A stretch of 64,000 bases of DNA from Pelecanus crispus. Taxonomy: Eukaryota > Chordata > Aves > Pelecaniformes > Pelecanidae. This document shows positions 40,569 through 51,365 of this stretch, in pieces (position 1 is the first letter of the stretch; the number at the start of each line of letters is the position of its first letter). Where the stretch lies: contig NC_134656.1 of the NCBI RefSeq assembly GCF_030463565.1, positions 6,000,501-6,064,500 on the forward strand, read 5' to 3'. The position numbers were made by a program, and so were the translations under genes. The notes under the pieces are model-generated. The model saw only the letters and a list, made by a program, of their open reading frames with translations. It did no database searches and was not told where the DNA came from.

Positions 40569-43500
40569 AGGGACAAAAAACAGAGCTCAGGCTCAGAGGC
40601 AACTCAGAGAAGGTTCCTCTCATTTAAGAAAGCTGGGATCAGCTCACAGAGACAGCCAAGCACTCTGCGGTAATGTCCCCACCTCGATGCATTTTCAACT
40701 GAATGTGACTCCAACTTAGACCAAGGAGGACCAACGTTCACTTTCAGGTCATGCCTTTCAATCATGCATCTTAAGTCACTGAGATTTTTTACTAACTAAA
40801 GCAGAAAAAAAAGCTTCTTCCATCACCCATGTTGTTGCATTGCCTTTCATAATCAAAGATGCTGTTGGTCATATTATGTCTTGTACCTATGGGCAGAAAG
40901 CACTGTGCTTGAACAGCAATCTTTTCCATACTATGCAATAAACACATTCAGGCCATTCTGATTTCTTTACTGAACAGTGAATGGATCTACATTTTAGACC
41001 TCCCCATCTCTACAGAAACCCAGAGGTATGCAAACAGTCTTTAACCTGTTTCTCCTTTGTAGGGATCCTATGCAGCTCTCTGCGTGTAGGACTGGGACCT
41101 CTGTGTACACAGCAATTATGCAGTGGACATATAAACAGGCAGGAGAATAAAGATGGAGACAGAATCATGACATATTTATTGCATTTTGACTCTTTGCAGA
41201 TTGTCTGAATAATATGGAATCCGGTCCATAAAAAATAATGTTTCAGATTGTTTAAAATGCACATGCAGTTGAATAATCAGTTCATACGTCCAATTATTTG
41301 ACTTATGAATAGATTGGGTAAAACTTGGCATATTTTTTCCAGTGTACGGCTGTACTTGTTTGAAACTTTCAATGTGTTTGAAAGAAAAAATTACCCAAAA
41401 TCCACATAAATAACTGTCCTGCAGCTTTTCCTGTCTGCCTAATTTTGTCTATTTTCCCCACTAGCAACCAGAGATCCAATAAACTATTGAAGGCTAAAGG
41501 CTGATGTAACTTCTTTTTTAGGGCAGTGATTTCAACAACAGCAACTGTGTATGAAGAGGGTTTTCTTAAAAAAAAAAAACTAGGGAAGAAGAGCAAACAG
41601 CTAGAAAAACAAAAATGTAAAGTGCTTATGCAAAAATCTGTCATGGACATCTGGACCACCCTTGTCCAGCTCAGGAAATGTAACACCAGTCATGCCTCTA
41701 AGTGAAAAGAATCAGTTGCACTTTCTGTTTTCAGAGGATCAAAGGTCCCCCTGTCAGCTCTGCATTTCAGGCTGGGCAGTAACTTGCAGAGCTGGGGTCT
41801 TGGTGCAGGTCTCTGTCTCCCCTCTGCCCTGCAGCACATTTGCAGCCGCAGGCTCCTGCTGCCGGCATCGTGAGGTGGTTCCAGCATTCTTGTAGCTGTG
41901 ACTTCTTAGCATCCATGCAATCAGGCAGCTGTGTACTGTGAGCAGCAGTGGTAATGCAGAAGAAGGGAAAGGCTGGCACTGAAAGTCACAGAAATCACCT
42001 CTTTCTGTGAAAGCTTGCTTCTTGAGCCCAACACTATCATTGTTTACAGCGCACATGCAACTCACTGAGATACCGAGGTTTAAATCTTGCTTCTGTAAAT
42101 GCAGAGTATCCCTAAGGTTTTGGGACATACGGGTACAGAGCTCAGATTTATAATCATCTTATTTTTGGAACACCTAAACTGTCGCTGATGTGATAGACTG
42201 TAATGGCTCCAAAGGACTGGTGTAACTAAACAGAGACACAGTTTGATTTAAGATTAGATACTTTTGTAAAAACAAAGCTTTACAAATTATAAGAAGAGGG
42301 GAAATTTGCCATATTTATAGCTCAAATACCAAATAAGTCTCTCTCCCCAACACTACTGGGTCTAGACATCTGTTTTTCATGCTTAAAATACAAATGCTGT
42401 AACAGCAAACCAGTTCACAACTGCAGGAATTGAAGCTGTCTAGAAACAAGAATAAAAATGACTTGTCCTCCACAACAAGCAAAAAGTGGGAGGAAAAAGC
42501 CTCTTGCAATTAGTGGTGGAAAATAAAATTAGGTTTTCAAAATTATTAGAGCCATATGTAAGATGGACTCCCTCACTGCTGAAGCCACAGGCAAAACACA
42601 GTCTGGAGTACTCTTCATACACTGATCCCTAAATAGCCGGGAACGATTGGGACTTTTTGGGTCATAAGGCTCACAGCTATCCCATACAACCACATCAGAA
42701 AATACCAAGAGAGGTTTTGTTCTCCCCACACCTCATTCCCCCAGTAGAAGGCTGTACATCCAGTCAAAAAGCAGTTCCAATCCATCATCACCTGTCCAAG
42801 GTTACATCCATCTTCTCTCAGGTCTATTCTTTTTATAATGAACTATGCTCTCTGCTGACTCAATCCTCACAAGAGTCATTGATTCGCGGTTTCAAATGTA
42901 ACATGGATAACATGAAAAGAATCGTCTATAAAAAAATACATATGGCCAAATTCACTGGCTAACCTGGACAATGTTCCTTTAAGTTTAAAGCCTCTATTGT
43001 GCTAAATACCCAGATGTTAACAATCTCTTCTAGAGGCTATTGAATGCAGGAAGGACATGTTTTTAGCAATTAGAAAAATAGTAGTACACTTACACATGGC
43101 AATATTTAGCAGAGTTTGTTTGGTTAATAGGTCAGCAGTTTGGGACAGTTGGTGGTTGTTATGGGGCAGCAAGGAGGGTTTGTGCAATGAGACGTACTGG
43201 AAAGCATAAGGAACAGCCAGGTACCCATGGGGCACTCGCAGATGAAAGTGTGCTATATAATCCAAAGCACTCAGAAGACATCCCTTATTCCATCGTTTCC
43301 CTCTACCTTTAAAAAAAAGCTTTGAAAACATTTTGCAATATGTTTGAACAGTGGCAGGAGAAGTGCACGTATATAAACCAGAAAAAATGCACATGGTGGA
43401 ACAACGTTTTGGGCATGTAAGGATACTACACATGTAAGGCTTGAACTAAAGTTCATATCCTGAAATACTTTTTGGGTAGAGCAAGAATTAAATAAGTGAT

Positions 43501-46500
43501 TAAGTGCTTTCCTGAATAGGGCACGAGTCTTGGCTGCTATTTGCAGACTCCCGTAAAGATTATTCTAATGCGTTGCAGGAATATAACATGCAAGGGGCTG
43601 GTCTCAAGCCGTGAGCAGGTGCATACTAGCATTGCTTCTGGAGTAGATATGTGTCTGCTGCAAGGATTTATGATGCGTTCCTCACAGTAGCATGAATTTG
43701 GCTGGTGGCCTTTGTAATTTATCTTTGCTGATATCATTATGTTCCTTGAGAACATTTATCTTCCAAAATGTAAAGAGTAAATGATTGTTTTAACGAGGAG
43801 AAAACAAGCCTTATTATAACAGCCCTGGACTAGGGACCACGGAAAGGCTTGGATCTTTAACACACTCCAGTCTGTTTTAACAGCTGCTTATGGTTACTAT
43901 AGTCACTGAACAAAGACACGGTTATTTTACCTTTCTTTATTGATGGCCCAAGTTCCCTCTTACTCTCTGTGTCTTTGCAGAATGGCAGAGGCCATGCTTG
44001 GAGCCACAGACCTTTGGACTCAGCCAGATCTGTGCAGTTTTCTGCATGCAGTGGTGCAGTTGGCACTTCTTACATTGAAATCTTACGCTGAAAATTGGAT
44101 TACATATAAGGATGCAAAAAAGGGGCCATATCCAATCTAAATAATCCATCCATTGATCTCAGTGGTGGTTTCCAGTCTTTCAGGAATCATGGACCCCCAC
44201 AGAGTCACCGACAATAGACCTGCTTGTCTTGGTTATTTTTTGCAGAACCTTAGAATTAGTTCACAGCCACCACAAGGTCCATGGAAAACGTACATTAAAT
44301 CATGCATCTAATGTATTTATAAGATGCTAGCACCTAAATTCCTATAATCCTAATGGGTGAACACTAGTAAACCTTGAGGAAGTTTTATTACTTGCCCAGC
44401 AATCAGACTACATACATGATTATGCTTGCTTGTTGTTTCTAAGCCAGTTGCTGCCCTAAAGAAAGCAGTCTCCATACAGACTATGTCTGTATTTATAGTA
44501 GCTTCTCCTCTAGTGAAAGCCAGAGCTAGTGGTGATTTTGCAATTCATAAGAACAAAAGCAATTTCTTTCTAGATTGTTATTCTTCTCCCTTCCTGGGTA
44601 TGGGCAGAAATAGAAGAGAACAGGACCTCCTACTAACCTGAAAAAGCTAAACCCTAGAGAGGAGTAAAATGAAATTTTAATGAGGAATCAGGGCTTTGGA
44701 GGTGTCAAGTTTTGGAGTATGACTGTCCCAGCTCTCATGCCACTAGAAGGGAGAATGGAAATTAATGCTGGGCTGCTGGGATTGTGAAGGGAGCAGCATA
44801 ACCACAGAATCAGCACCAATTTTTTTGAATACAGGCCCAGTTTTTGCTTTGGAACAAGAACTTGGACTCACATGAATTGTGTGAGGGCTTGGCCTTGAAA
44901 AATCAATGGGTGCTCAGTATCTGGCAGGATCAAGTCCATGGTGAACAAGAAACTTGGCCCAGATGTGAAACAACACTTCTTCTGCTTTCCAACCCCATGG
45001 TGTAACCACCAGACCACAAACGTCTTTCCCACTTTTTGCTGTTAAGAAGGAAGCGTCAGTTTTCAGGCTTGGAGAAATGTGGTGGACTGAGGGCAGGAAG
45101 GATCTGTCATTCATAAGAAACGTGGGCTAGAGTTTCAAGATCTATTTAAATTTTAAATTTCCTTAATGCTGATAGAGTCCAGGGGCAGAAGAAGGTTCCA
45201 TCGCCTGTGGCTCTCACTGCAGCATGCAGCGAGATCTCTCCTCTAGCTGCCTTTTGAAGTGTCTGTAAAAACTAATGACACACTTAATTCCTTCACACTT
45301 TGGAAAACAGTGGCATCTTGCAGAAGATAGAAAGCTGGCTCATTTTTGATTCTTTCTTCTTCCCCTAGCCCCAAAAGGGACCTTGGATTAATGCACATTC
45401 CTGATTAGCATGATGATATAAATCACAGCAAGTTGCTTTCATGTTGAGATGTGAAGCCAGCGCTCCATAGTCTCTGCAGTGCACATATTCTCAACAACTT
45501 GCAGTGCACTGAAACCAGACAAAGTTGCTCCTGGTGTAATGTGCTACACAAACTGTTGCAATTATCTCCAAGGATGTGGGAGATTTATCTGCTTCAAACC
45601 TTTGCTCTCAGACATTATAAAGTTAATTACAAAATGTGCCAAGGGGGAGGCAAGGAGAAACCTCGTTAACCTCTTCTTTCTGCGGTTTTCCCCCCTCATT
45701 GCATTTACATTGGCCTTGAAGAACTGGGACATTTTGCAGATGGCTTAGGGTCTATAAATTCTTATTTAAATCATCACGAGCCAAGTATAACAGGTAGCAG
45801 TCCAGACTTCTCTAGAAAGGACAAACCCCAGCTAAGCATGTAAATAATACTCCAGTGCTTTTTAGCATATAAATACATACGCTGAGCCAGGTACCCTGGA
45901 AGGTTTATTCACATTTTCCTATTGTTACTCTGTAAAGTGCACTGGGTATGCACTGTATGACTCTGCAATATTTTTTTAAAATGCTACATCTCAGTGAATA
46001 GCGCAAAGTAACAGGCTAAAAAGGAAGGTGCTATTTTCTTCACTGCTCCACTGTCAGAAGGTGCTCATCTCAGGTGGCTGGTGAAGACAACTAAAACACC
46101 AGCGATCTCTGTCTACATCCACCAGCAGCCTCAAATGGCAGAGTCCAAATAGGCTGTCGCCAACCATGAAGAAGCAAGCGGAAATTACCTGCTTGAGATC
46201 AGGCTGGTGTAAGAAATGAGAGGTGATCAAGGAGGGCAATGTACATTTTCTTTACTATTGGTGCAGAGTGTGGCAATAATACAGTACGTTGCACAGCAGG
46301 GAAGTATTGTTCTGTGCTGAACTGAGAGAAACAGGGTACTCATTACTGCACATTATAGCTGGGAGATGTCCTGAGACAGGCACCGATGACACCATTGACT
46401 TGTTTGAGCAAAACGTACCATCCCTGACCCCGGTGGCCCTGTGGGGAAGATAATGCTATCTTCCTTTGGCGATGCTATGAGAGTTAATGAATAAAGGCTC

Positions 46501-49500
46501 TGTACGTTGTATTTCTGATGAAGAATCCTCTGCACGTATTAACTGTTTTTATTTAAGAGTGAAAGAAATAGAATCTGCACCTTATATTTATTTTTTTTTC
46601 TGAGAAATTCAAGAATCCTTTCCAGGTTTGTTTATTTTTTATAGCTCTTTCATATCTTTTTTCTGTCCCCACCTGCCAACTCTGCACCATGGTCCATCTG
46701 GTGAGTCAAAGAGTGTTAAATGTATACAGCTCCCTCCAGAGTTTCCCAGTGAGATTCGATGAAGTTCTTGCCATGAGGGATGCCTAGCTCTTCTCCCACA
46801 AGCCCCCCAAAACAGGGATTTCTTATGCAATTCCATCTATTCTTGGCTGAGACTTGACAAAAGAAGCCGTAGATTGGAAGTCATTTGCAGGCACTGGAGA
46901 AAGATGTTGGCTGTGCCTTTAAACTCTATCCTGATGCGGAACAACATTTTACAGGTGACCATCCACAGCAGTTGAAATTACTTGGATGAAAACAGAGTCT
47001 GAATGTTAAGAAAGATCTTTTTTAATACTGTACTTTCACTAACATATTCGCAGTAGTCTTGTGCATAAACATATAGGCTATCCTAGAAAGCTGTTAGGTC
47101 ATACTAATTTCTGTAGCCCCATTAAATATACCCCTGAAACTGAAATAGAGTGCAAGTGGCTCTACAGGGTAAACATTAGTTGTAAATGCACATACTCAGC
47201 ACTTTCAGGTCACCCAGTATTTTCAGCTCTGCAAACATTATATCCCTTGGTACTACCCCTTAGAGACTGAACTTCAGAAGCAGAGTTGCTATGGCTTATG
47301 GGCATGGCTTTCTGGGGACCCGAGTATCTGTTCAGAGGATCCCTTTCTTCAGACAAACAGTATTTTCAGAGCTGTTGGCTTATTAATCTTCGGTTTCCTG
47401 GCCTGCTGCCTTCATGTGTGGTTGCCTATCCTTGCTAGTCTGGCAAGGGGAAGAGAAAATATTTGGTCTTCAGGGACTAGGCAACTCATTGCCCTGTATT
47501 GCTGACAAGAGTGCGTGATTCCGAGTTCAAATATTCTGTACCTGTTTTGTACAGGAATGAATATTACCCAAGGTGCCAGGCAAGTGAAGCATAGCTAATG
47601 TAAAAACACCTTGGTTTGGTTCCCAGTTACCCTGCAGCTGTGTTAGTATTTACAGCACCGTGAGTAAAGTGCTCCTGAATCAGAATAGGAACAACTTAGA
47701 TTCACTTTGAATGCGTAAATCAGGCCACATATTTCTGCTGGAATTACAGGCTATTTGCAATCATTTGTCTCCCTCCACGTGCTTTGCCCAGCAGGTAGTC
47801 TGTAATTATTTGATAATAAAAATTATAGGCATTTTTACGTTGCTGGTCTTCTGCAGGAGCTAAAGATTACCCAGCATTTTTAACATGAGTTGAGAATTTA
47901 AGCCTGATGTCCTGGCAGAATTCCAGGTTGGAAGACTTGATCGCCTGTCTAAATCCTCCCAGTATTTCTAACAGGCTGTGGCACTCTTCTCATCCTCCCG
48001 GGGCGGCGTGCTGCGGAACAGCCGCATTGCTGTGCTCAGGCAGCTCTGCAACACAACGGTGGCAGGAGGAATTCTTCCAAAGGAAAAGTGCTTATGACTT
48101 GGTTACTTTGATAAGGTCCCTTGGGAGCTGCAGGGATGAAAGAGGCCATGATTGAAATCTATCGCTATGCCCTGTCAGTCTGATATATGATAAAAGCTCA
48201 TGATAGTTTACATATGATAATTAAAATTTTCAAACACCTGTCTAAAAACTACTCTGCGCTGGCTTTATTTCCTCCCTCAAACAAATGCTTTTACAATACT
48301 CCAAAATGAAGAAGATCAGCAGTAGATGTTGGAAGTGTCATATGAGAAGTGCACAGCCAAAATCAAAATTTGTTACCTGTAGAAGATTTCTTGTACCATA
48401 ATTTTTCTGGGGTTCAGTTGACTATGCCTGAAAATAATATGGCCTGCTTTGTAAAGGTAACTTCTTGCAAAGTTATTCTTTCTCTCTAGCATCATTATAA
48501 AGGACAACTTTTTGCCTATGCATTTGATAATTTATGTATTTGTAAATATAATAAAATGACAGTGGTTTGGACATTTATTGAGAATGACTGGTTAGGGGAA
48601 TTTGAGAAACAAAAAGAGATAAATACATCAGCTAGAAAAAGGAGTGCCTGCATTACAAATGGATTTTGTTATTTTTATCTTGGCAAGTATCATTAAATTT
48701 AATTCTTTACGCACCATGACAGATAAGCTTGTCCCACTTCGCATTAAAGATGTTACACGCTATTTTTGACAAAGTAATAAACCCACTGCACTGAGACCTC
48801 ACCCCAGCACGCTGAAGCCCCTGCTCAGCAAATATCTGACTGCAGAATCAGGCCTGGACTTCTCCTCATTGCGATCAATGGGGTTACTGCTGTGAACTTG
48901 GAGACTAGCTTTTTTTCCCCTAAAGTTTCCCTTTACCCAGGGAAACAGCCAGTTTCACTAGGACAAGTGAGTTTGCAGGGTTCTGGGGTTCTGCTGGGGG
49001 CATACATGTATTTTGATTTCTTTGCCTCATTTGCAAAAATCAAACCTAGTTTTTCAGTCTGGAAAAAGGCACTAAACCTCCAGCTTTAGTGCCGACACCG
49101 GCACGAGAGTTAGACTATCAGAGCTGTCACAGCACGGCCTCTTCCCCCCACCGCTTCCAAAGGCAACCCACTCCCGGCACTATCGGACACACGTCGTTTT
49201 GCTGTCTTTGCAGGGCAGCGAATGGACCGGCTTCACCTTCAGCAACACCTTGTTTGCAGTCCATTGCTAATCATCAATACAGACAAGAAGTGTTGTTTTG
49301 TCCTAGACACGTCTAAGTTCAGATTCGTGCTTAGCTTCGTGCCAAGAGCCGATTATAAGCCCTTTATCAATCACGGCTCTGTCCCGTGGGCCTCCTTCAG
49401 GTAATGGAATCGGCCGGCATGAGCGCCAGGGCCCTGGGCGAGCACCGCCTGAGGTAGGTACTTTGGAGTCGCCTTCAAAGGGTGCTATATTTTTTCAGCG

Positions 49501-49640
49501 TGGGATGTTGAGAGGGTTTCTAAGGGCTTCAGGCCCCGTTCTCTTGATGACCCTCGCAGCCCAGGCTGAAGATAAAGGAGAGCTGTCGGCTCTGAGGGAG
49601 CCAGGGCCCACAGCAGGCAGGAGGGCATGGCCGTGGGGGC
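40569..49640. other. Gene-free flank upstream of the APCDD1L promoter
   Basis: No supported exon. A degraded hAT-like fragment may lie at 44160-44295, and a motif shared with the 58.8 kb hairpin repeat lies at 43496-43520. The remainder is AT-rich unique DNA. The last kilobase rises in GC toward the CpG island. Cis-regulatory elements of the downstream gene are plausible here but cannot be located without conservation or chromatin data. Confidence 0.5.
44160..44295. mobile_element. Possible degraded hAT-type DNA transposon (MITE)
   Basis: The left side reads CAGTGGTGGTTTCCAG followed by a 'CATGGACCCCC' phrase, and the right side contains AAGGTCCATGG. These resemble the terminal and subterminal phrases (CAGTGGTTTTCAACC, GTGGACCCC, GGTCCGTGG) that I remember from old hAT-Charlie-like non-autonomous elements of sauropsids. 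The terminal inverted repeat is too eroded to be sure and no target-site duplication was identified. Confidence 0.35.
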
Positions 49641-49842
49641 GCGGGGATGATCCCCTCACAGCACCCCTCTGAGGAGAGCCCGCCCAGGCCCCACAGTGGC
49701 CTCGGGGGAGCCGGGGCAGCCCCACGGGCACGGGTGGGGCCGAGGCAGGGGCGAGACCAGCCCGGGCCCGCCGCGGGGGCCCTGAGGCGCGGAGCGGCAC
49801 GGTGCAGCCATGGCGCCCGTGGCCAGGGCGGCCGTCGGGGCC

Positions 49843-50405
49843 GGGCCCTGAGGGAGAAGTGCCGGGCCCTGAGGGGAAAGTGCAGGGCCCTGAGGCGGGG
49901 GTGCCAGTCCTTGAGGGGAAAGTGCCGGTCCCCGAGGCAGGGGTGCCGGTGCCTGAGGGGAAAGTGCTGGGCCCTGAGGGGAAAGTGCCGGGCCCTGAGG
50001 CGGGGGTGCCGGTGCCTGAGGGGAAAGTGCCGGTCCCGGCCGGGGGTGCCGGTCCCCGAGGCTGGGGTGCCGGTGCCTGAGGGGAAAGTACCGGTCCCCG
50101 AGGCGGGGGTGCCGGTGCCTGAGGGGAAAGTGCTGGGCCCTGAGGGGAAAGTGCCGGTCCCCGAGGCGGGGGTGCCGGGCCCTGAGGGGAAAGTGCCGGT
50201 CCCCAAGGCTGGGGTGCCGGTGCCTGAGGGGAAAGTGCCGGTCCCCGAGGGGAAAGTGCCGGTCCCCGAGGCGGGGGTGCCGGGCCCTGAGGGGAAAGTA
50301 CCGGGCCCTGAGGCGGGGGTGCCGGTGCCTGAGGGGCAAGTGCCGGTCCCCGAGGGGAAAGTGCCGGTCCCCGAGGCGGGGGTGCCGGTCCCGGCCGGGG
50401 GTGCC
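49843..50405 (+). repeat. GC-rich minisatellite, 21-bp unit, 27 copies, 105-bp higher-order repeat
   Basis: Manual parsing gives 27 consecutive units: 25 of 21 bp and two of 19 bp (50032-50050 and 50387-50405). Two main unit types alternate. Type A ends GAGGGGAAAGTGCC and type B ends GAGGCGGGGGTGCC. The order A-B-A-A-B recurs as a 105-bp higher-order unit at 49906-50010, 50072-50176, 50177-50281 and 50282-50386, the last two being nearly identical. The array is followed by GGTGCC hexamers (50406-50423). Because 21 is divisible by three, frames stay open on both strands (up to 363 codons at 49495-50586 minus), but these are repeat artefacts. The array ends about 470 bp upstream of the APCDD1L start codon. 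Confidence 0.95.
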
Positions 50406-50429
50406 GGTGCCGGTGCCGGTGCCGGTCGG
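50406..50429 (+). repeat. GGTGCC hexamer run
   Basis: Three perfect GGTGCC hexamers and a decayed fourth directly follow the 21-bp array and match the junction phrase of its units (GTGCC-GGTGCC). They look like slippage at the array edge. Confidence 0.8.
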
Positions 50430-50626
50430 GCGGCGGCGCGGCGGGGCAGCCCCCTCCTCCCCCGCGTGTGCGATGCGCGGCCGCATGTGGGGCGCAGGCG
50501 GCCGAGTCTCCACCTCTTCTGGCAACTTGAACCTGTGGCTGCCAAGCTCCATTAAAGCTATCAGCAGTCGGGGGGACGCGCTCCACAGCGAAGGCGGGGT
50601 GGCTTGTGGTGCTTTATTTTAAGAGA

Positions 50627-50634
50627 TATATAGA
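50627..50634 (+). promoter_or_regulatory. TATA-like element, candidate core promoter
   Basis: TATATAGA is followed by a T-run and a pyrimidine-rich CCTCTCCCTTCGC stretch 20-30 bases downstream, where a start site would be expected (about 50655-50665). It is the only such element between the minisatellite and the start codon. A start there would give a 5' UTR of about 215-225 nt. Position and sequence fit, but it may be chance in a CpG-island promoter. Confidence 0.35.
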
Positions 50635-50691
50635 TTTTTTTTTCCTCTCCCTTCGCAAGCCTTGGGGCTGAGCAGGACGACTGCTCCGCAG

Positions 50692-50702
50692 CCCGCCCCG
50701 CC
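50692..50702 (+). promoter_or_regulatory. GC box (Sp1-type)
   Basis: CCCGCCCCGCC matches the minus-strand form of the GC box. It lies about 180 bp upstream of the start codon in the CpG island. Functional use is inferred. Confidence 0.45.
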
Positions 50703-50775
50703 GCGCTCAGCCTCCCGCCGGCGGGCTGAAGCCGGGGTCCCGCCGCCGCGGGCACCGGAGCGCCGGAGGCGGCCC

Positions 50776-50808
50776 ATGGCTGCGCCGCCGGGCGCCGCGC
50801 CCCGCTGA
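50776..50808 (+). promoter_or_regulatory. Upstream ORF (10 codons) in the APCDD1L 5' leader
   Basis: An ATG at 50776 (context CCCATGG, G at +4 but C at -3) opens ten codons, then TGA at 50806-50808. It ends 69 nt before the main ATG at 50878, a spacing that permits reinitiation. It would matter only if transcription begins upstream of 50776, which is likely if the TATA-like element or GC box is used. Confidence 0.5.
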
Positions 50809-50877
50809 GCTCCGCCGGCACCGGCGGCGATCGCGCCTCTCCTGCCGCCGGCTGGGCGAGGAAACAGAGCGGGCACC

Positions 50878-50914
50878 ATGGTCCGGTGCTTGTGGCTCGC
50901 CGGGCTGCTCGTAG
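50878..50914 (+). CDS. APCDD1L: APCDD1L exon 1, coding part (signal peptide)
   Basis: Exon 1 encodes the N-terminus of a secreted/membrane-anchored APCDD1-family protein. The start lies in a strong Kozak context (CACCATGG, A at -3, G at +4). It codes for twelve residues, MVRCLWLAGLLV, plus one base: a basic residue at position 3 and a short hydrophobic core, as in a signal peptide. Three overlapping GT dinucleotides exist (50911, 50915, 50919). Only the AG|GTAGGT donor at 50915 leaves phase 1, completes an Ala codon with exon 2 and keeps the family reading frame. A CpG island surrounds the exon. Calling the exon relies on the exact phase match with exon 2, since a 37-nt coding segment alone is too short to be conclusive. 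Confidence 0.75.
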
Positions 50915-51065
50915 GTAGGTGGCACCGGCGGTCGCTGCCATTCTGGGGCGGGCGGAGGGGAGGGGGAGCGGGTGCCGGAGTCGGGGTCGTCCCTTCGCGG
51001 GGCTCCCCGCCACCTCCCTCTCCCCCCGGGCGCTGCGAAGGGGCGGGAGGGGGCAGGGGATTGCT

Positions 51066-51365
51066 AGGAGGGTGCAAGGAATTAGGGTGCAAGGGGGTTG
51101 TACGGAGAGTGCAAAGAAATAGCATGACGTGTGCAAGGAGTGTGCAAGGAGGGTGCAACGAAATGGCAAGGAGGATGCAAGAAAGCTGTAAGGAGAGTGC
51201 AAGGAGGTTGCGAAGAGGGTGCAAAGAAATGGCAAGGAGGGTGCAGGAGGGCTGCAAGTAGCGGGCGAAGGGGGTGCGGGAAGATTGTAAAGAGGGTGCA
51301 AGGAAAGGGCAAGGAGGGTGCGAGAAGATTGCAAGGCGGGCGCAAGGAAGTTGCGAGGCGGGTCT
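51066..51365 (+). repeat. Purine-rich minisatellite, 11-bp unit, about 27 copies
   Basis: The unit consensus is AAGGAGGGTGC. From 51091 to 51365 it runs as 25 units with no insertions or deletions, each ending in TGC, GGC, TGT or similar. Two irregular units (10 and 15 bp) precede it. Variants such as AAAGAAATGGC recur at 51113, 51157, 51223 and 51300, spaced 44, 66 and 77 bp, so duplications involved blocks of several units. The array begins about 150 bp inside intron 1. The plus strand is almost entirely A and G apart from the TGC endings. Period 11 gives repetitive open frames on both strands that are not genes. Confidence 0.95.

Noticed and set aside
49495-50586. Long frames of 298-363 codons on both strands
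   Set aside because: They are produced by the 21-bp tandem repeat, overlap each other on both strands and have only repeat-derived composition.
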